Assembly (NCBI GenBank): GCA_903772945.1 | Contig: CAICTM010000125.1 | Location: forward strand, 47,128-111,127 | Source of the DNA: Seminavis robusta | Lineage: Eukaryota > Bacillariophyta > Bacillariophyceae > Naviculales > Naviculaceae | Direction: 5' to 3' | DNA: 64,000 bases | Part shown: positions 41,769 through 51,395 of the stretch, piece by piece | How the letters are laid out: each line of letters opens with the position of its first letter | How positions within the stretch are numbered: position 1 is the stretch's first letter | The notes under the pieces: generated by a model | The model's input: only the letters and a program-made list of their open reading frames with translations | Databases searched by the model: none | What the model was told of the DNA's origin: nothing | Made by a program: the position numbers and the translations under genes

Positions 41769-42299
41769 CTCACTGTATGCTTCTCTGAAGAGGTTTTCAT
41801 GAGTTTTCTGCTATGACAGCGAAGCAAGTTGATGTGGCACAAGCGGTGCTTGCAACGCCCATGCTGGAAAGCTTGAAAGGTGCTCCTTTTGAACCAAAAT
41901 GTGAGAATGAGCAAAAAAGAAAAAAAGACGGGCCCTTGAGATCTATCTCATGGCTTGCGGAAACCTTCCTCAACAACCATGTCCTGTTTATCCAAGAGCG
42001 TGCCTGGTACCGGTAGGTACCCCATGAACTTGGAGGAAGGCGCCTGAGATCATCATCAAACTACAAGACCTTCCTTCTTCTCCCTCTCCCAAAGCTGTTG
42101 TCAACAGGAAGCTTCAGATTCGAGTCTTGGGAGTGTTCTAGAAAACTCTCTTTAAAAATCGTAAATGACGTCACTTTCATGAGTAATCTTTGACCCCACG
42201 TTTCAAGCCGAGCCACAAACCTTCAAACTTCAAACCTTCGTGAGACCCTCGCTACAACCGAGAGCTTCCATCCATCGATCAATCAATCAGCCAGCAACC
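41769..42299. other. shared 5' region of two divergent genes
   Basis: About 530 bp between the starts of the sulfotransferase (-) and the tRNA-binding protein (+). It contains a 'ggtaccggtaggtacc' motif (42006) and no convincing gene. Confidence 0.45.
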
Positions 42300-43619
42300 A
42301 TGGCCCCTCCTACCGTCGGAACCTTTTCTTCTTCTGCCGTGGGCAGCCTGACTGTGTCCAAGTCGACCTTGGAAAAGGATATCCTGCTGGCCTTGTTGGT
42401 CAACACAATCTCGACGAAGCAAGTCAAGGTCGATATCAAGACGGGCAAAAAGCCCGTGCCAACGGAACTCAAGGTGCTCAACAATTCGACCTCGCTCTTT
42501 CAGCGATCCGCCATTGTTCGTGGTCTCTGTGGCGCTGCTCTGTTGAATGCCCTGGATTATGGACCGTTTTATCTGTTGGGAGGTCACGCGACACCCGGAT
42601 CGCCCGAAGAAGCCGTTGCGTTGGCATCGATTTCGAGTTGGATGAGTGTCGCGGCGTCGACCGATCCTCGCGATGATGCCTTTTCCCAGGCGCTCGACCG
42701 TCACTTGGACTTGCGTGCCTTTTTGACGCCCAGCGCCAATGCGACCGTCGCCGATTTGGATTTGGCGCTCACGTTGTTTGGAAACGCAACGGCCTATGGC
42801 TATCCCAATGTAGCGCGATGGCTGCACCAGTGTCATGCCGTCTGTCAACAAATGGCAGCTCCCAAAGGAGGACCCTGTGGCGACATTTGCATCCCTGCTC
42901 CAGCTGTCCAGCCGCCAACACGACTCTCGGCTCCGTATTTTGACTACGAATGGGAGACGCCACCCGCCAAAAAGGAAGCAGCACCTCCCAAACAGCAGGC
43001 CGACAATAATAATAAGGGAGGCAATAATAAGCAACAGCAGCAACAACAACAACAACAAGCCAAAGGCGAAGGCAAAAAGAAGGAGAAGAAAGCTCCGGCG
43101 CCTGCTCCAGCAGCCGGCGGTGGATTTGATATTTCGGCTTTGGATATCCGAGTGGGTAAAATCAACAAGGTCTGGCCACATCCCGAAGCGGACAAATTGT
43201 TTTGCGAGGAAATTGATGTCGGGGAAGACAAGCCACGATCCATTGCTTCTGGTCTCAGGCCGTTCTACAAACAGGAAGATATGGAAGGAAAGATGGTCCT
43301 TGTCCTGGCCAATCTAAAGCCTCGGACGATGCTGGGATTTGCGTCCCACGGAATGGTCCTGTGTTCCAGTAATGCCGACCACACCAAAGTGGAAATTGTC
43401 AGTCCTCCCGAAGGAACCAAAGTCGGAGAACGAGTCGAATTCGAAGGGTTTGAAGGCAAAGACCCCGAACCGCAAAATAAGGTTGCCAAAAAGAAGATCT
43501 TTGAGGGATTGGCTCCGGATTTGAAAACAACCAAGGACGGAGTAGTGGTCTGGAAAGAGGCACAAGCCAAGACTTCGGCTGGAATTGTCAAGGGCATGCC
43601 CGAAGGACAGGTGGCATAA
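42300..43619 (+). CDS. EMAPII/Arc1p-type tRNA-binding domain protein
   Basis: A 439-aa protein. The C-terminal half is a complete tRNA-binding OB-fold plus EMAPII extension: ALDIRVGKINKVWPHPEADK (about residue 278), EEIDVGEDKPRSIASGLRPF, MVLVLANLKPRTMLGFASHG, MVLCSS and then the EMAPII tail EGLAPDLKTTKDGVVVWKEA. The middle (residues about 220-270) is a Lys/Gln/Ala-rich linker with a CAA/CAG-coded Gln run. The N-terminal 200 residues look like the GST-C-type helical domain of AIMP/Arc1p/MetRS partners. It probably works as a tRNA-delivery cofactor for one or more aminoacyl-tRNA synthetases in the cytosol; it lacks a synthetase catalytic domain. The ATG at 42300 sits in ccatgg (good context). 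The frame opens upstream to 42240 without ATG. Single exon. Confidence 0.88.
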   Translation: MAPPTVGTFSSSAVGSLTVSKSTLEKDILLALLVNTISTKQVKVDIKTGKKPVPTELKVLNNSTSLFQRSAIVRGLCGAALLNALDYGPFYLLGGHATPGSPEEAVALASISSWMSVAASTDPRDDAFSQALDRHLDLRAFLTPSANATVADLDLALTLFGNATAYGYPNVARWLHQCHAVCQQMAAPKGGPCGDICIPAPAVQPPTRLSAPYFDYEWETPPAKKEAAPPKQQADNNNKGGNNKQQQQQQQQQAKGEGKKKEKKAPAPAPAAGGGFDISALDIRVGKINKVWPHPEADKLFCEEIDVGEDKPRSIASGLRPFYKQEDMEGKMVLVLANLKPRTMLGFASHGMVLCSSNADHTKVEIVSPPEGTKVGERVEFEGFEGKDPEPQNKVAKKKIFEGLAPDLKTTKDGVVVWKEAQAKTSAGIVKGMPEGQVA

Positions 43620-44678
43620 TAAGTACGATATCAATTAAAAATATATTACGTTACTCTAGTAAAAAAAACCTTCTCCAGCACTGGGACTTCAGGGATGTCT
43701 CGTGGACTCGAATCTCAATCATTCCCTTGAACCAAACCTTTGCTTTGGAAGTAGACTACTGAAGCTCAACAGATCAATTCCATTCCATGGGCAACCATTG
43801 TCATTCTAGCAGCCTGCCAGCATTTATGTCTCTTCATACCAAAGACATCCATTTTTCGTGGGCAAATGGGAGGATCCCCAACAGACCACTTCGAGCAGCA
43901 TGGCGGCATGTGAGTACTGGTACGCCGCATGGACAGCCATTTTCATGGGCGTATTTGAGGACTTCCATGGGTCCGTCTTGCAGCGTTGTTCAATCCCAAT
44001 CAAATCCCTTGTTGGTGGCCCAAAGGACCTCAACGAGGAAGAGAACCCTCCTCGTCTACCATTCTAGTGAATGACTTCAAGACTACCGTATTGTTTCAAA
44101 ATTGCCCTGGTTTGTGAAAATACATGTATGTGATCAAACTCAACCACACTAATCCCATGATGTCTTCCCCAAAGATAACGAAGCAATCATTATGGAATGA
44201 GGGGGCACTCTCAGTGCTGGTCTAGCGGTCTAATGCCGTCGTCGATTGCTAGTAGAGGTCGAGTTATTAATAGCGGATATGTGTGATAATTTGGGCACCA
44301 CCGTTTGGGGAGTACCGGTACCGGTACATGTACCATACCGGTACCGGTACATCTTCCGGTACTTTGCTCCCCAAGCCCAAGCTATTTCAACCGTATCGAT
44401 CTTTGACGGTATGCTGTTAGCGTACTATCTAGTATGGGACAATTTCTTGATACATACTTTTACAAGGATGACTTCTTTCTAGATACATTGTTACATTGCC
44501 GGTAGCTATGAGAGGGAATGAAATGAGGATTCAACGAGTAAAGGGCTCGACTTAACGAACGGCTTTCTCAAAGAAGGTGCTCTGACTGTATGTATTGTAT
44601 GAACGAAAAATGGACACATTCGATTCGGAACACTCAAGTATGATTTGTATGATATTGAGAGACAACTTCCTTCATCCA
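43620..44678. other. intergenic region with nested palindrome
   Basis: The region contains an A-rich 3' flank (43635-43670), no supported gene, and the 44312-44352 palindrome. The 3' end belongs to the minus-strand gene that follows. Open frames at 43787-44074 are not supported: both strands are open and neither shows conserved sequence. Confidence 0.5.
44312..44352. repeat. nested GTACCGGTAC palindrome
   Basis: Two copies of 'gtaccggtaccggtac' flank 'atgtaccata', so that the whole 41-bp stretch reads almost the same on both strands. It is the densest example of a GGTACCGG-type motif that recurs between genes in this window. Confidence 0.85.
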
Positions 44679-45641
44679 TCAAGCCATTGGAGGGCTCAAC
44701 ATGTCCATGATCAACATGGATTCCGAAAGGAGAGAGTGCGTGTACAGCGTCTGTGTTCGATCAGGGTAGATCTCGCCAGTGGGGAAGTCGCCATCTTCAG
44801 GAACCACAATCGGATTGGCACGCTCTAGACTCCAATGTTCTGGAAGTGCTGCCGTGTTACTGCTGCGCTGGCTAAAGATACCTCTCAGTTGGATGGTATC
44901 ATACGCCTCAACAATGGCTGTATTGTCGATTCTCATGAATGGTAAGCAAATATCCTCTTCCTCGCTTGTTTCGCACGAGTCCGACACTGGATTGGCTAGT
45001 TTGAGCGAGAGAACATCTTCCGATGCGTCGATCCGTTCTTCACCGGCATTATCGCGAAAAATGGAAGGGGCTTGTCTAGATTCACAAGTAGGATCATCCC
45101 TCGAAGAGCTCACAGGAATTGTATCCGTATTTACAAGAGTGACAGTCGTCGATGATCGATGCACTACCGCAGGAGGAGGGAAGGATTGTACAGAGCGATG
45201 AGTGGGCTTGGTGACGGCCGGTTTGCTGCTGCTATTGGTTTGGTTTGTGTCAGCTCGATTCACGTTGATGTTGCCAAACGGACGACGGACACCCTTTTCT
45301 CCTCGGGAGCTCATGGTTGCGGGGGTAGATTGAACAGTGGGCATCTTGTTAGCTCCTTTTGTTTTGAAACACTGAGAGCTGACTGTCTCAACAACAAGTC
45401 GACAAGGACCAAATTCCTTTGCTGCTTCGGACGATTTTGTGGGCGTTGTCGTTTGAATATTGTTCCGTTTGGTGACTGTAACGACTATGGACTCACTCTC
45501 TAAACAGACGACGGTTGGTGTGGCACAAACGTTAAGTTTGCACACAGAAAAAAGGCGCGGTTGCACCCAAAAGGAAACCGCCTCGTAGATCCTCACATTT
45601 TTTGATGTTTCGGGTTCGTTCCAAGCACTCGATTGCCACAT
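44679..45641 (-). CDS. hypothetical protein
   Basis: A 320-aa frame. The first 99 residues before an internal Met (MPTVQSTPATMSSRGEKG, start 45344) have an odd Cys/Val-rich make-up, so the real start may be 45344, giving 221 aa and leaving a 330-bp upstream region to the divergent secreted-protein gene. From that point: a basic motif RGEKGVRRPFGNINVN, a Ser/Thr/Pro-rich stretch, and acidic segments (SDSCETSEEEDICLPFMRID, AIVEAYDTIQLRG). The RRPFGNIN stretch faintly recalls N-terminal motifs of cell-cycle proteins, but that is too weak to name. No membrane segment, no domain recognised. Function unknown. Confidence 0.5.
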   Translation of the reverse strand: MWQSSAWNEPETSKNVRIYEAVSFWVQPRLFSVCKLNVCATPTVVCLESESIVVTVTKRNNIQTTTPTKSSEAAKEFGPCRLVVETVSSQCFKTKGANKMPTVQSTPATMSSRGEKGVRRPFGNINVNRADTNQTNSSSKPAVTKPTHRSVQSFPPPAVVHRSSTTVTLVNTDTIPVSSSRDDPTCESRQAPSIFRDNAGEERIDASEDVLSLKLANPVSDSCETSEEEDICLPFMRIDNTAIVEAYDTIQLRGIFSQRSSNTAALPEHWSLERANPIVVPEDGDFPTGEIYPDRTQTLYTHSLLSESMLIMDMLSPPMA

Positions 45642-45674
45642 CAGTTTAGAAACAAACTTGGAGTTACGATATTA

Positions 45675-48437
45675 ATGACACCAAACCAATCAAACATGAT
45701 GTTGCATTTCCTGATTCTAATGTTGGGCACAGTTTCCCCGGTGGAAGGACGACCGATGCTAAAGCCAAGGGCTTTGAAGGGCTCGGACTCCCGCGATATG
45801 TTTGTTGCACTGCCGGTCGCTGCACAGGGACAGGCCGTCTTACCGGTGGATTCAGGAGGACAGATCGTACCGGTAGCAGCGGACAGAAATGATAAACATT
45901 CTCGAAGCGGATCCTATTCATATGCTCTTGGAAGCGATATGTATGTCGTCGTCCAAGACAGGAGTGCAGCTGGTGGTAGGAGTGCAGCTGGTGGCAAGAA
46001 TAATGCAGCTGGTGGCAAGAGTGCGAGAGGATTCAAGAGTTCTGACAACGATGTTCTTATCGTTGATTATGGCAATGGCATTGGAAAGAGTGGAGCTTCA
46101 GGTGGACGAAGTGACAATGGAAAAAGTGACCATGGGAAAAGTGGGGGTCGATCAAATGATTTTGGAGTTGTCAATGGGGATGCAGGATCCAAAAAGGACA
46201 GCGGCAGTCGCTACGTTCCCATTGTTCCACCAAGTAAGATGACGGCAGCCATGAAGCCTTTCCTCTCTGTCACAACAATCATTCTCACTGGTCCTTCTTG
46301 TTTATCTCGTTCCTATCATTTCAGCTCCTATCGCACCGTCTCCCCACCCTGCGATTGCACCCACACTAAATGCTCAAACTTGGCCACCCATAAATGCTGA
46401 AACTGTGCCGCCAACTCTAATTCAAATTACGCCAGCTCCCACAGTCCCTCCAATTCCAGCGCCAACGCCAGCTCCTCCAACTACCAGGTAAGTCCAGGGA
46501 AAATGCATCTCACACCCATCGAAATGGCATCATGATATCAGCATGATATCTAACAATTGTTTTTCCTGTATCTTGTAGCACATTGTCTCCTACTTGCCAT
46601 AACCCAACAACAAAGCCCACTCGAATCCCCACTTCTCCACCTACCAGACCTCCAACAAAGAAACCAACAAATTCGCCAACAAAGAAACCAACAACAAAGG
46701 CGCAACGCTTGCGCCAACCTTCAAGCCACCCACGCTCACGCCGACTTTGAATGCCGATCTGCCTGTCGTGGACACACCAGCTCCAACTGATACACCTACT
46801 TGTCACACTACTAAGTCACCCACACTGACCCCGACCTTGAATGCGGATCTTCCCATTGTTGACTCGCCAGCGCAAACAGAGCCACCAACCAGTCCACCTA
46901 CTGTACCACCAACGGCCACCACAGCTGTTCCTACTTGTCACACTACTAAGTCACCCACACTGACCCCGACCTTGAATGCGGATCTTCCCATTGTTGACTC
47001 GCCAGCACCAACAGAGCCACCAACCAGTCACCTACTGAACCACCTACACTGCCGCCAACAGAACCACCAACAGAACCCCCAACGGCGCCGCCAACAGCTG
47101 TTCCTACTTGTCATACTCATTCACCAACGTCAAGCCCAACTGTTCTTATCGCAACATTGCCCCCAACATTGCTACCAGTTGTTGCAGACTCTGAGGCTCC
47201 CAGCTCTGCACCAAGTTCCATCCCCAGCTTTGCACCAAGCAGCACCCCCTCAGATGCTCCAACCATCACCCCCACTTGTACCATTCTTCATTCTCCCAGT
47301 GCTGCACCCAGTGAGCCCCCAACTACCACTGCGCCAACACTCACTCCTACCCTGAATGCAGCTACTCTACCTCCATCCACTCTACCAATCGTGGATGCTC
47401 CCAGTAAGAGTCCAAGTTCTGCACCTAGTTCAGGGCCCAGTGCTACTCCAAGTGAGAGCCCCTCTGCTACACCAAGTGGTGCTCCAAGTGAGAGCCCCTC
47501 TGCTACACCAAGTGGTGCTCCAAGTGGGCAGCCCACCGCAAAACCCACGTCTCAAATTGGTACTCTTGGGCCATCTGCAGGACTTCCAATCGTCGATAGA
47601 CCAACTAGTTCAACACCCAGTGCCACTCCTATTTCCAGTCCAAGTGGAAGTCCAAGTTCAGAACCCAGTGCCACTCCAAGTGGAAGTCCAAGTAGCAGCC
47701 CAAGTGATAGCCCCTCCAGTCTACCAAGTGCTTCTCCAAGTGACAGTCCCAGTGCAATTCCCAGTGTAAGCCCCAGTGCATTGCCTAGCTCTTCGCCCAG
47801 TCTTGCACCGAGTGCATCTCCAAGTTTGGTCCCAAGCACTTCAAATGTTCCAACCTTTAGTGAAGTTCCTAGCTCCGTTCCAACTGTTAGCAATGCCCCG
47901 ACCTCCAGTAAAAGTCCAAGTGCTGTTCCAAGTGTCTCTCCAAGCTCAGCTCCCAGTGCATCACCTAGCAGTACACCTAGCACCTCTCCAAGCAGCACTC
48001 CGAGCACTGATCCAAGCACCACCCCAAGCAGCACTCCCAGTAGTTCACCAAGTAGCTCACCTAGTGCTTCTCCTAGTGACGGACCAAGTTCATCGCCCAG
48101 TTCTGCTCCAAGCAGCAGCCCAAGCGTTTCCCCCAGTTCCTCTCCATCTACTTCCCCAAGCTCCAGCCCAAGTTCATCACCTAGCTCTGTTCCAAGCAGC
48201 AGTCCAAGTGCTTCCCCTAGTGCCTCTCCATCTACTTCCCCAAGTTCCAGCCCTAGCCAGTCCCCCAGCTTGACGCCAAGTGCCTCACCGAGTGCTTCAC
48301 CCAGCTCTTCCCCTAGCAGTTCTCCAAGTTTGTTGCCTAGCTCATTCCCGAGCTTGTCACCAAGCCACATCCCCAGTAGCAGCATGGCACCAAGTGCGTC
48401 TCCCAGCGCGACTCCGAGTACTCTCATTATAATATAG
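45675..48437 (+). CDS. secreted Ser/Pro-rich wall-type repeat protein, frame interrupted
   Basis: The ATG at 45675 opens a signal peptide (MMLHFLILMLGTVSPVEG), then a Gly/Ser-rich part with tandem RSAAGGKN-type units. Exons appear to be 45675-46233, 46325-46488 and 46579-48437, with GT-AG introns. The rest is Pro/Ser/Thr-rich: PTLTPTLNADLPIVDSPAPT units (46735-47020), then about 400 residues of PSxxPS triplet repeats to the stop at 48435. The reading frame is broken three times: an extra C near 46438, a shift near 46697, and a C missing near 47031, compared with its own internal repeats. The last 426 codons are uninterrupted. Such Ser/Pro-rich proteins are usually extracellular, heavily glycosylated and wall- or adhesion-associated in diatoms. 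Either a recent pseudogene, or the breaks are homopolymer errors in the assembly. Confidence 0.65.
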
Positions 48438-48827
48438 GTGGAAGGGCGAAATCCATCCGATGGTGAAAGTCTCAGGGAAGAAAGAACATAGAATAAGCGG
48501 GATGTGTTGCGCATATCAACATTGCAGCGACCCCCACTGCCATCTAAATATGTATAGATTTCAAGTTATCCTTCTGTTCGTGGTTTGACTGATTGATGGC
48601 CGTGCAAGTGGAACCTTCGCCCCGAGATAGTGATGGGCCCCACCGCAAGCGCAAGGGGGGGTAGTCTACCGGTACGTGGCAGTAGGGTCGGGGTTTTGAA
48701 GGGAGATCTTTGGTTGGGCCTTCTTCGTCCAAACTCTGACCCCTTCCTTGGCCAGCTAGCTAGCTAGCTAGCTAGTAGCACTCTCCACTCTCCACTCTCC
48801 ACTACCGTACCTCCAAACCATACCAAG
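48438..48827. other. upstream region of the NRAMP gene
   Basis: No gene. It holds an (agct)n microsatellite (48753-48775), three tandem 'ctccact' units (48783-48803) just before the ATG, and a gtctaccggtacgt motif (48665). Confidence 0.55.
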
Positions 48828-50800
48828 ATGGCAGAATCAGAGCACGCTTCCTTAGCGGGGAACCAGAATGGGGACGTCAAGAAACCTGAGAAGGATGAAG
48901 AAGTTTGGTCTCCCAGTGGATCAGCATGGCGAGACTTTTTATACTTTTGCGGGCCAGGATGGTTTGTGAGCAGTAAGTTTATGACAATGGTGCTTCTCTG
49001 ATGATTATCCAATCTCGTTCTTTCGCAATGAATACCCTAAACTAACAAACGATACCTCTCTCGTTCGTCAGTTGCCTATGTTGACCCTGGTAATTATCAG
49101 GCGGATATCCAGGTAAGAAGAGGCACCGTTAGAGTTCTTGGAGACCTCAGTTATATTTGTCGGTCGTCCCTCAAAAAGCACTGTCGAATCTTTCTTCGTA
49201 GGCTGGAGCGACAACTCGATATTATCTGTTATTCTCTGTTTGGTGGTCGACTCTGTTGAGTATCTATATCCAGTGTTTGTGTGTCAGGCTAGCATTCTAC
49301 GGAAAGATGAATTTGGCCCAAGCACAGGCCAAGCACGTTGGCTCCAGTCGGATGATGAGATATCTCAATTGGGCCATTGCAGAGTTCAGGCAAGTACACT
49401 TACTTGTGGAGACCAAGTCTGCTGCAGTTTGTGTCAAGTCACATGCTATTTTTCTCACGCCTTTATTTGCAACTAACTCCAGTACCATCATCACGGACCT
49501 ACCCGAGGTCATTGGATTTGGAATTGCTTGCAACATCATCTTTGGTTGGCCCTATTACGTGGGTGTCCTGCTCTCTCTCCTAACCACGATGATGTTTCTC
49601 GCGACCATGAATTATGGCATGAAAGTGCTGGAAGGGATAGTCTTTTTATTCGTCTTTATCATGGCAGTGGCACTCTTTGTGGAGATGAGCTTTGTGGGCG
49701 TGAATACTGGAGAATTGTTTGAAGGATGGTTCATTGGTTTTAAAGACGTCACAGGAGAAGATGTCTTTTCCATCACGGGAATCTTGGGAGCTGTTGTCAT
49801 GCCCCACAATCTATATCTACACACGGCCGCCCTGCAGTCGAGAAAGGTGGAACAAAAGGACGAGTCCATCAGAATGGCTGTGAAGTGGTCGTCCTTTGAG
49901 ACGGTGATACCCATCATCTTTAGCTTCTTCATGAACATGGCTGTGATTGCTATAGCAGCTGAACGGGTCTACGGTCAGGTCACAGACGGAGAGCAAGTAG
50001 GTCTCACTGATTTTTGTGAGTTCTTCAAAACAATAAAGGGAGGCTGCGCTCTTTGGGCTATCGCTCTGTTGGCGGCTGGGCAATCCAGTGGTAAGTCACA
50101 CTCTCTCAATCTGTAATGGCTGATTCTTTGCTCGGACTGACACGCATATGCTTCCATGTCGACTTCTTGAAGCAATCACAACAACCTACACTGGGCAATA
50201 CGTTATGGACGGGTTCTTGAATATTCAGCTTCCTGTGTCTGCAAGAGCTATTGTGACTCGACTAGTTGCCATCACGCCTTGTGTGATTGTTTCGGCGGCT
50301 TTTCCGGATAATCTCAACCAGGTATGAAAAGTCCAGGAAATTGTGTGTCACGCCCGTCACAACGGCATCGTGCTAGCAGCATGACGCTCACCTATCGCGT
50401 TTTCTGTATCTCTCAGATGGTAAACGTCGTCAACAGCAGCCTTGCATTCTTGTTGCCCTTTGCATTCACACCATTAGTCAAGTACACATGCAGCCATGAG
50501 TTAATGGGAACCGGGGTCGCACCCAAGTGGGAAAAATACTTGCTTTACACCTTGTGCTTTGTTGTTTGGGCCATCAATGCGATTGCCTTCTCAGCTGAAG
50601 GCGGAGGATTGTTTGGTGATTCGGTACATAGCATGGAAATGGGCTTTGGAAAGGTCGTCCTGATTGTCATCGAGATTCTTCTGCAGATATTTTATGCCTG
50701 GTGGAACTGGAACTGTCTCGCAACACCTGTGTCACCGTCAATATCGGATTCCCAACAAGACCATGAACTTCAGCTGACAGATCAAGCAACTATTACTTGA
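48828..50800 (+). CDS. NRAMP: NRAMP-family divalent metal transporter (6 exons)
   Basis: Exons 48828-48972, 49072-49112, 49202-49389, 49483-50090, 50173-50321 and 50417-50800 join in phase to 504 aa. Signature residues: GPGWFVSIAYVDPGNYQADI across exons 1-2 (DPGN of TM1, metal ligands) and VVMPHNLYLHTAALQSR in exon 4 (MPHN of TM6, with the Met ligand). Also TDLPEVIGFGIA (TM3), TTTYTGQYVMDGFL and PDNLNQMVNVVNS. About 11 hydrophobic segments fit the family's usual length. It should move Fe2+/Mn2+ with protons across the plasma or vacuolar membrane. Intron 3 (49390-49482) uses a GC donor (ag|gcaagt); it is 93 bp and has no stop, so retention would add 31 residues between AIAEF and TIITDLPEV. The family alignment supports splicing. 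ATG 48828 is the first in frame. Confidence 0.9.
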
Positions 50801-51395
50801 GGAGCAGCACTGCAACTTCTAAAGGTGAGTTGGCTCGATTGATCGTCTTTCAGAAAGCACCATTACTAGGCCTTCGCCCTTTCTCCATGGGTAGAAAGTT
50901 TTCCTAAGTGTGCAAAAGAATATCCACCGCTTGCGCATGAACGGCACAGCCAATGTGTTGTTCGCGAGTGGGATCCTACTCTAAAGGGAGAGAGCTGTGT
51001 TTTTCAATGCGCGTGCACTCTGGGAGGTATAGGAGCAACATTACTAGCACATTCTCACCCATTTGACTTTTCTCGCTTGCAGATCATGGAAGCATGGATC
51101 GGCTGTCGGTGAAGCTTGACCTTGCCAAGAGCTTCCTGGCAGACCAGGACTTCTCTTGGATCCCCCTTGAAGGGGAATCTCACCCGCCACAGTGGCCTCT
51201 GGATTCGAAACCTGACAGAAAGAAGAAGACTACAACTACTCCGTGGCAAAATATGGTTGGATAATTAATAAAGCTCCTAGTAAGCTAAGTTAAATCTGGA
51301 AAATCTGGTTCGTCCAGTAGGCGACGGTAGCTGGCATCAGGTTGGATGGAAGTGGGAGCTGGAGGTTCAGTGTCCTTCTTGCAATGAATAAGTAT
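50801..51395. other. convergent 3' region
   Basis: About 600 bp between the stop codons of the NRAMP gene (+) and the RING-H2 gene (-). No supported gene; the short frame on the minus strand (51055-51249) has no recognisable sequence. Confidence 0.45.

Noticed and set aside
42279-43181. 300-aa minus-strand frame
   Set aside because: Antisense to the tRNA-binding protein gene; it contains Leu runs that mirror the CAA/CAG linker.
43787-44074. 95-aa frame after the tRNA-binding protein gene
   Set aside because: Both strands are open over this stretch and neither shows family resemblance; the support is too weak to call a gene.
47552-48514. 320-aa minus-strand frame of Gly-Leu repeats
   Set aside because: It is the antisense of the PSxxPS repeat tract; the long open frame is forced by the 9-bp repeat.
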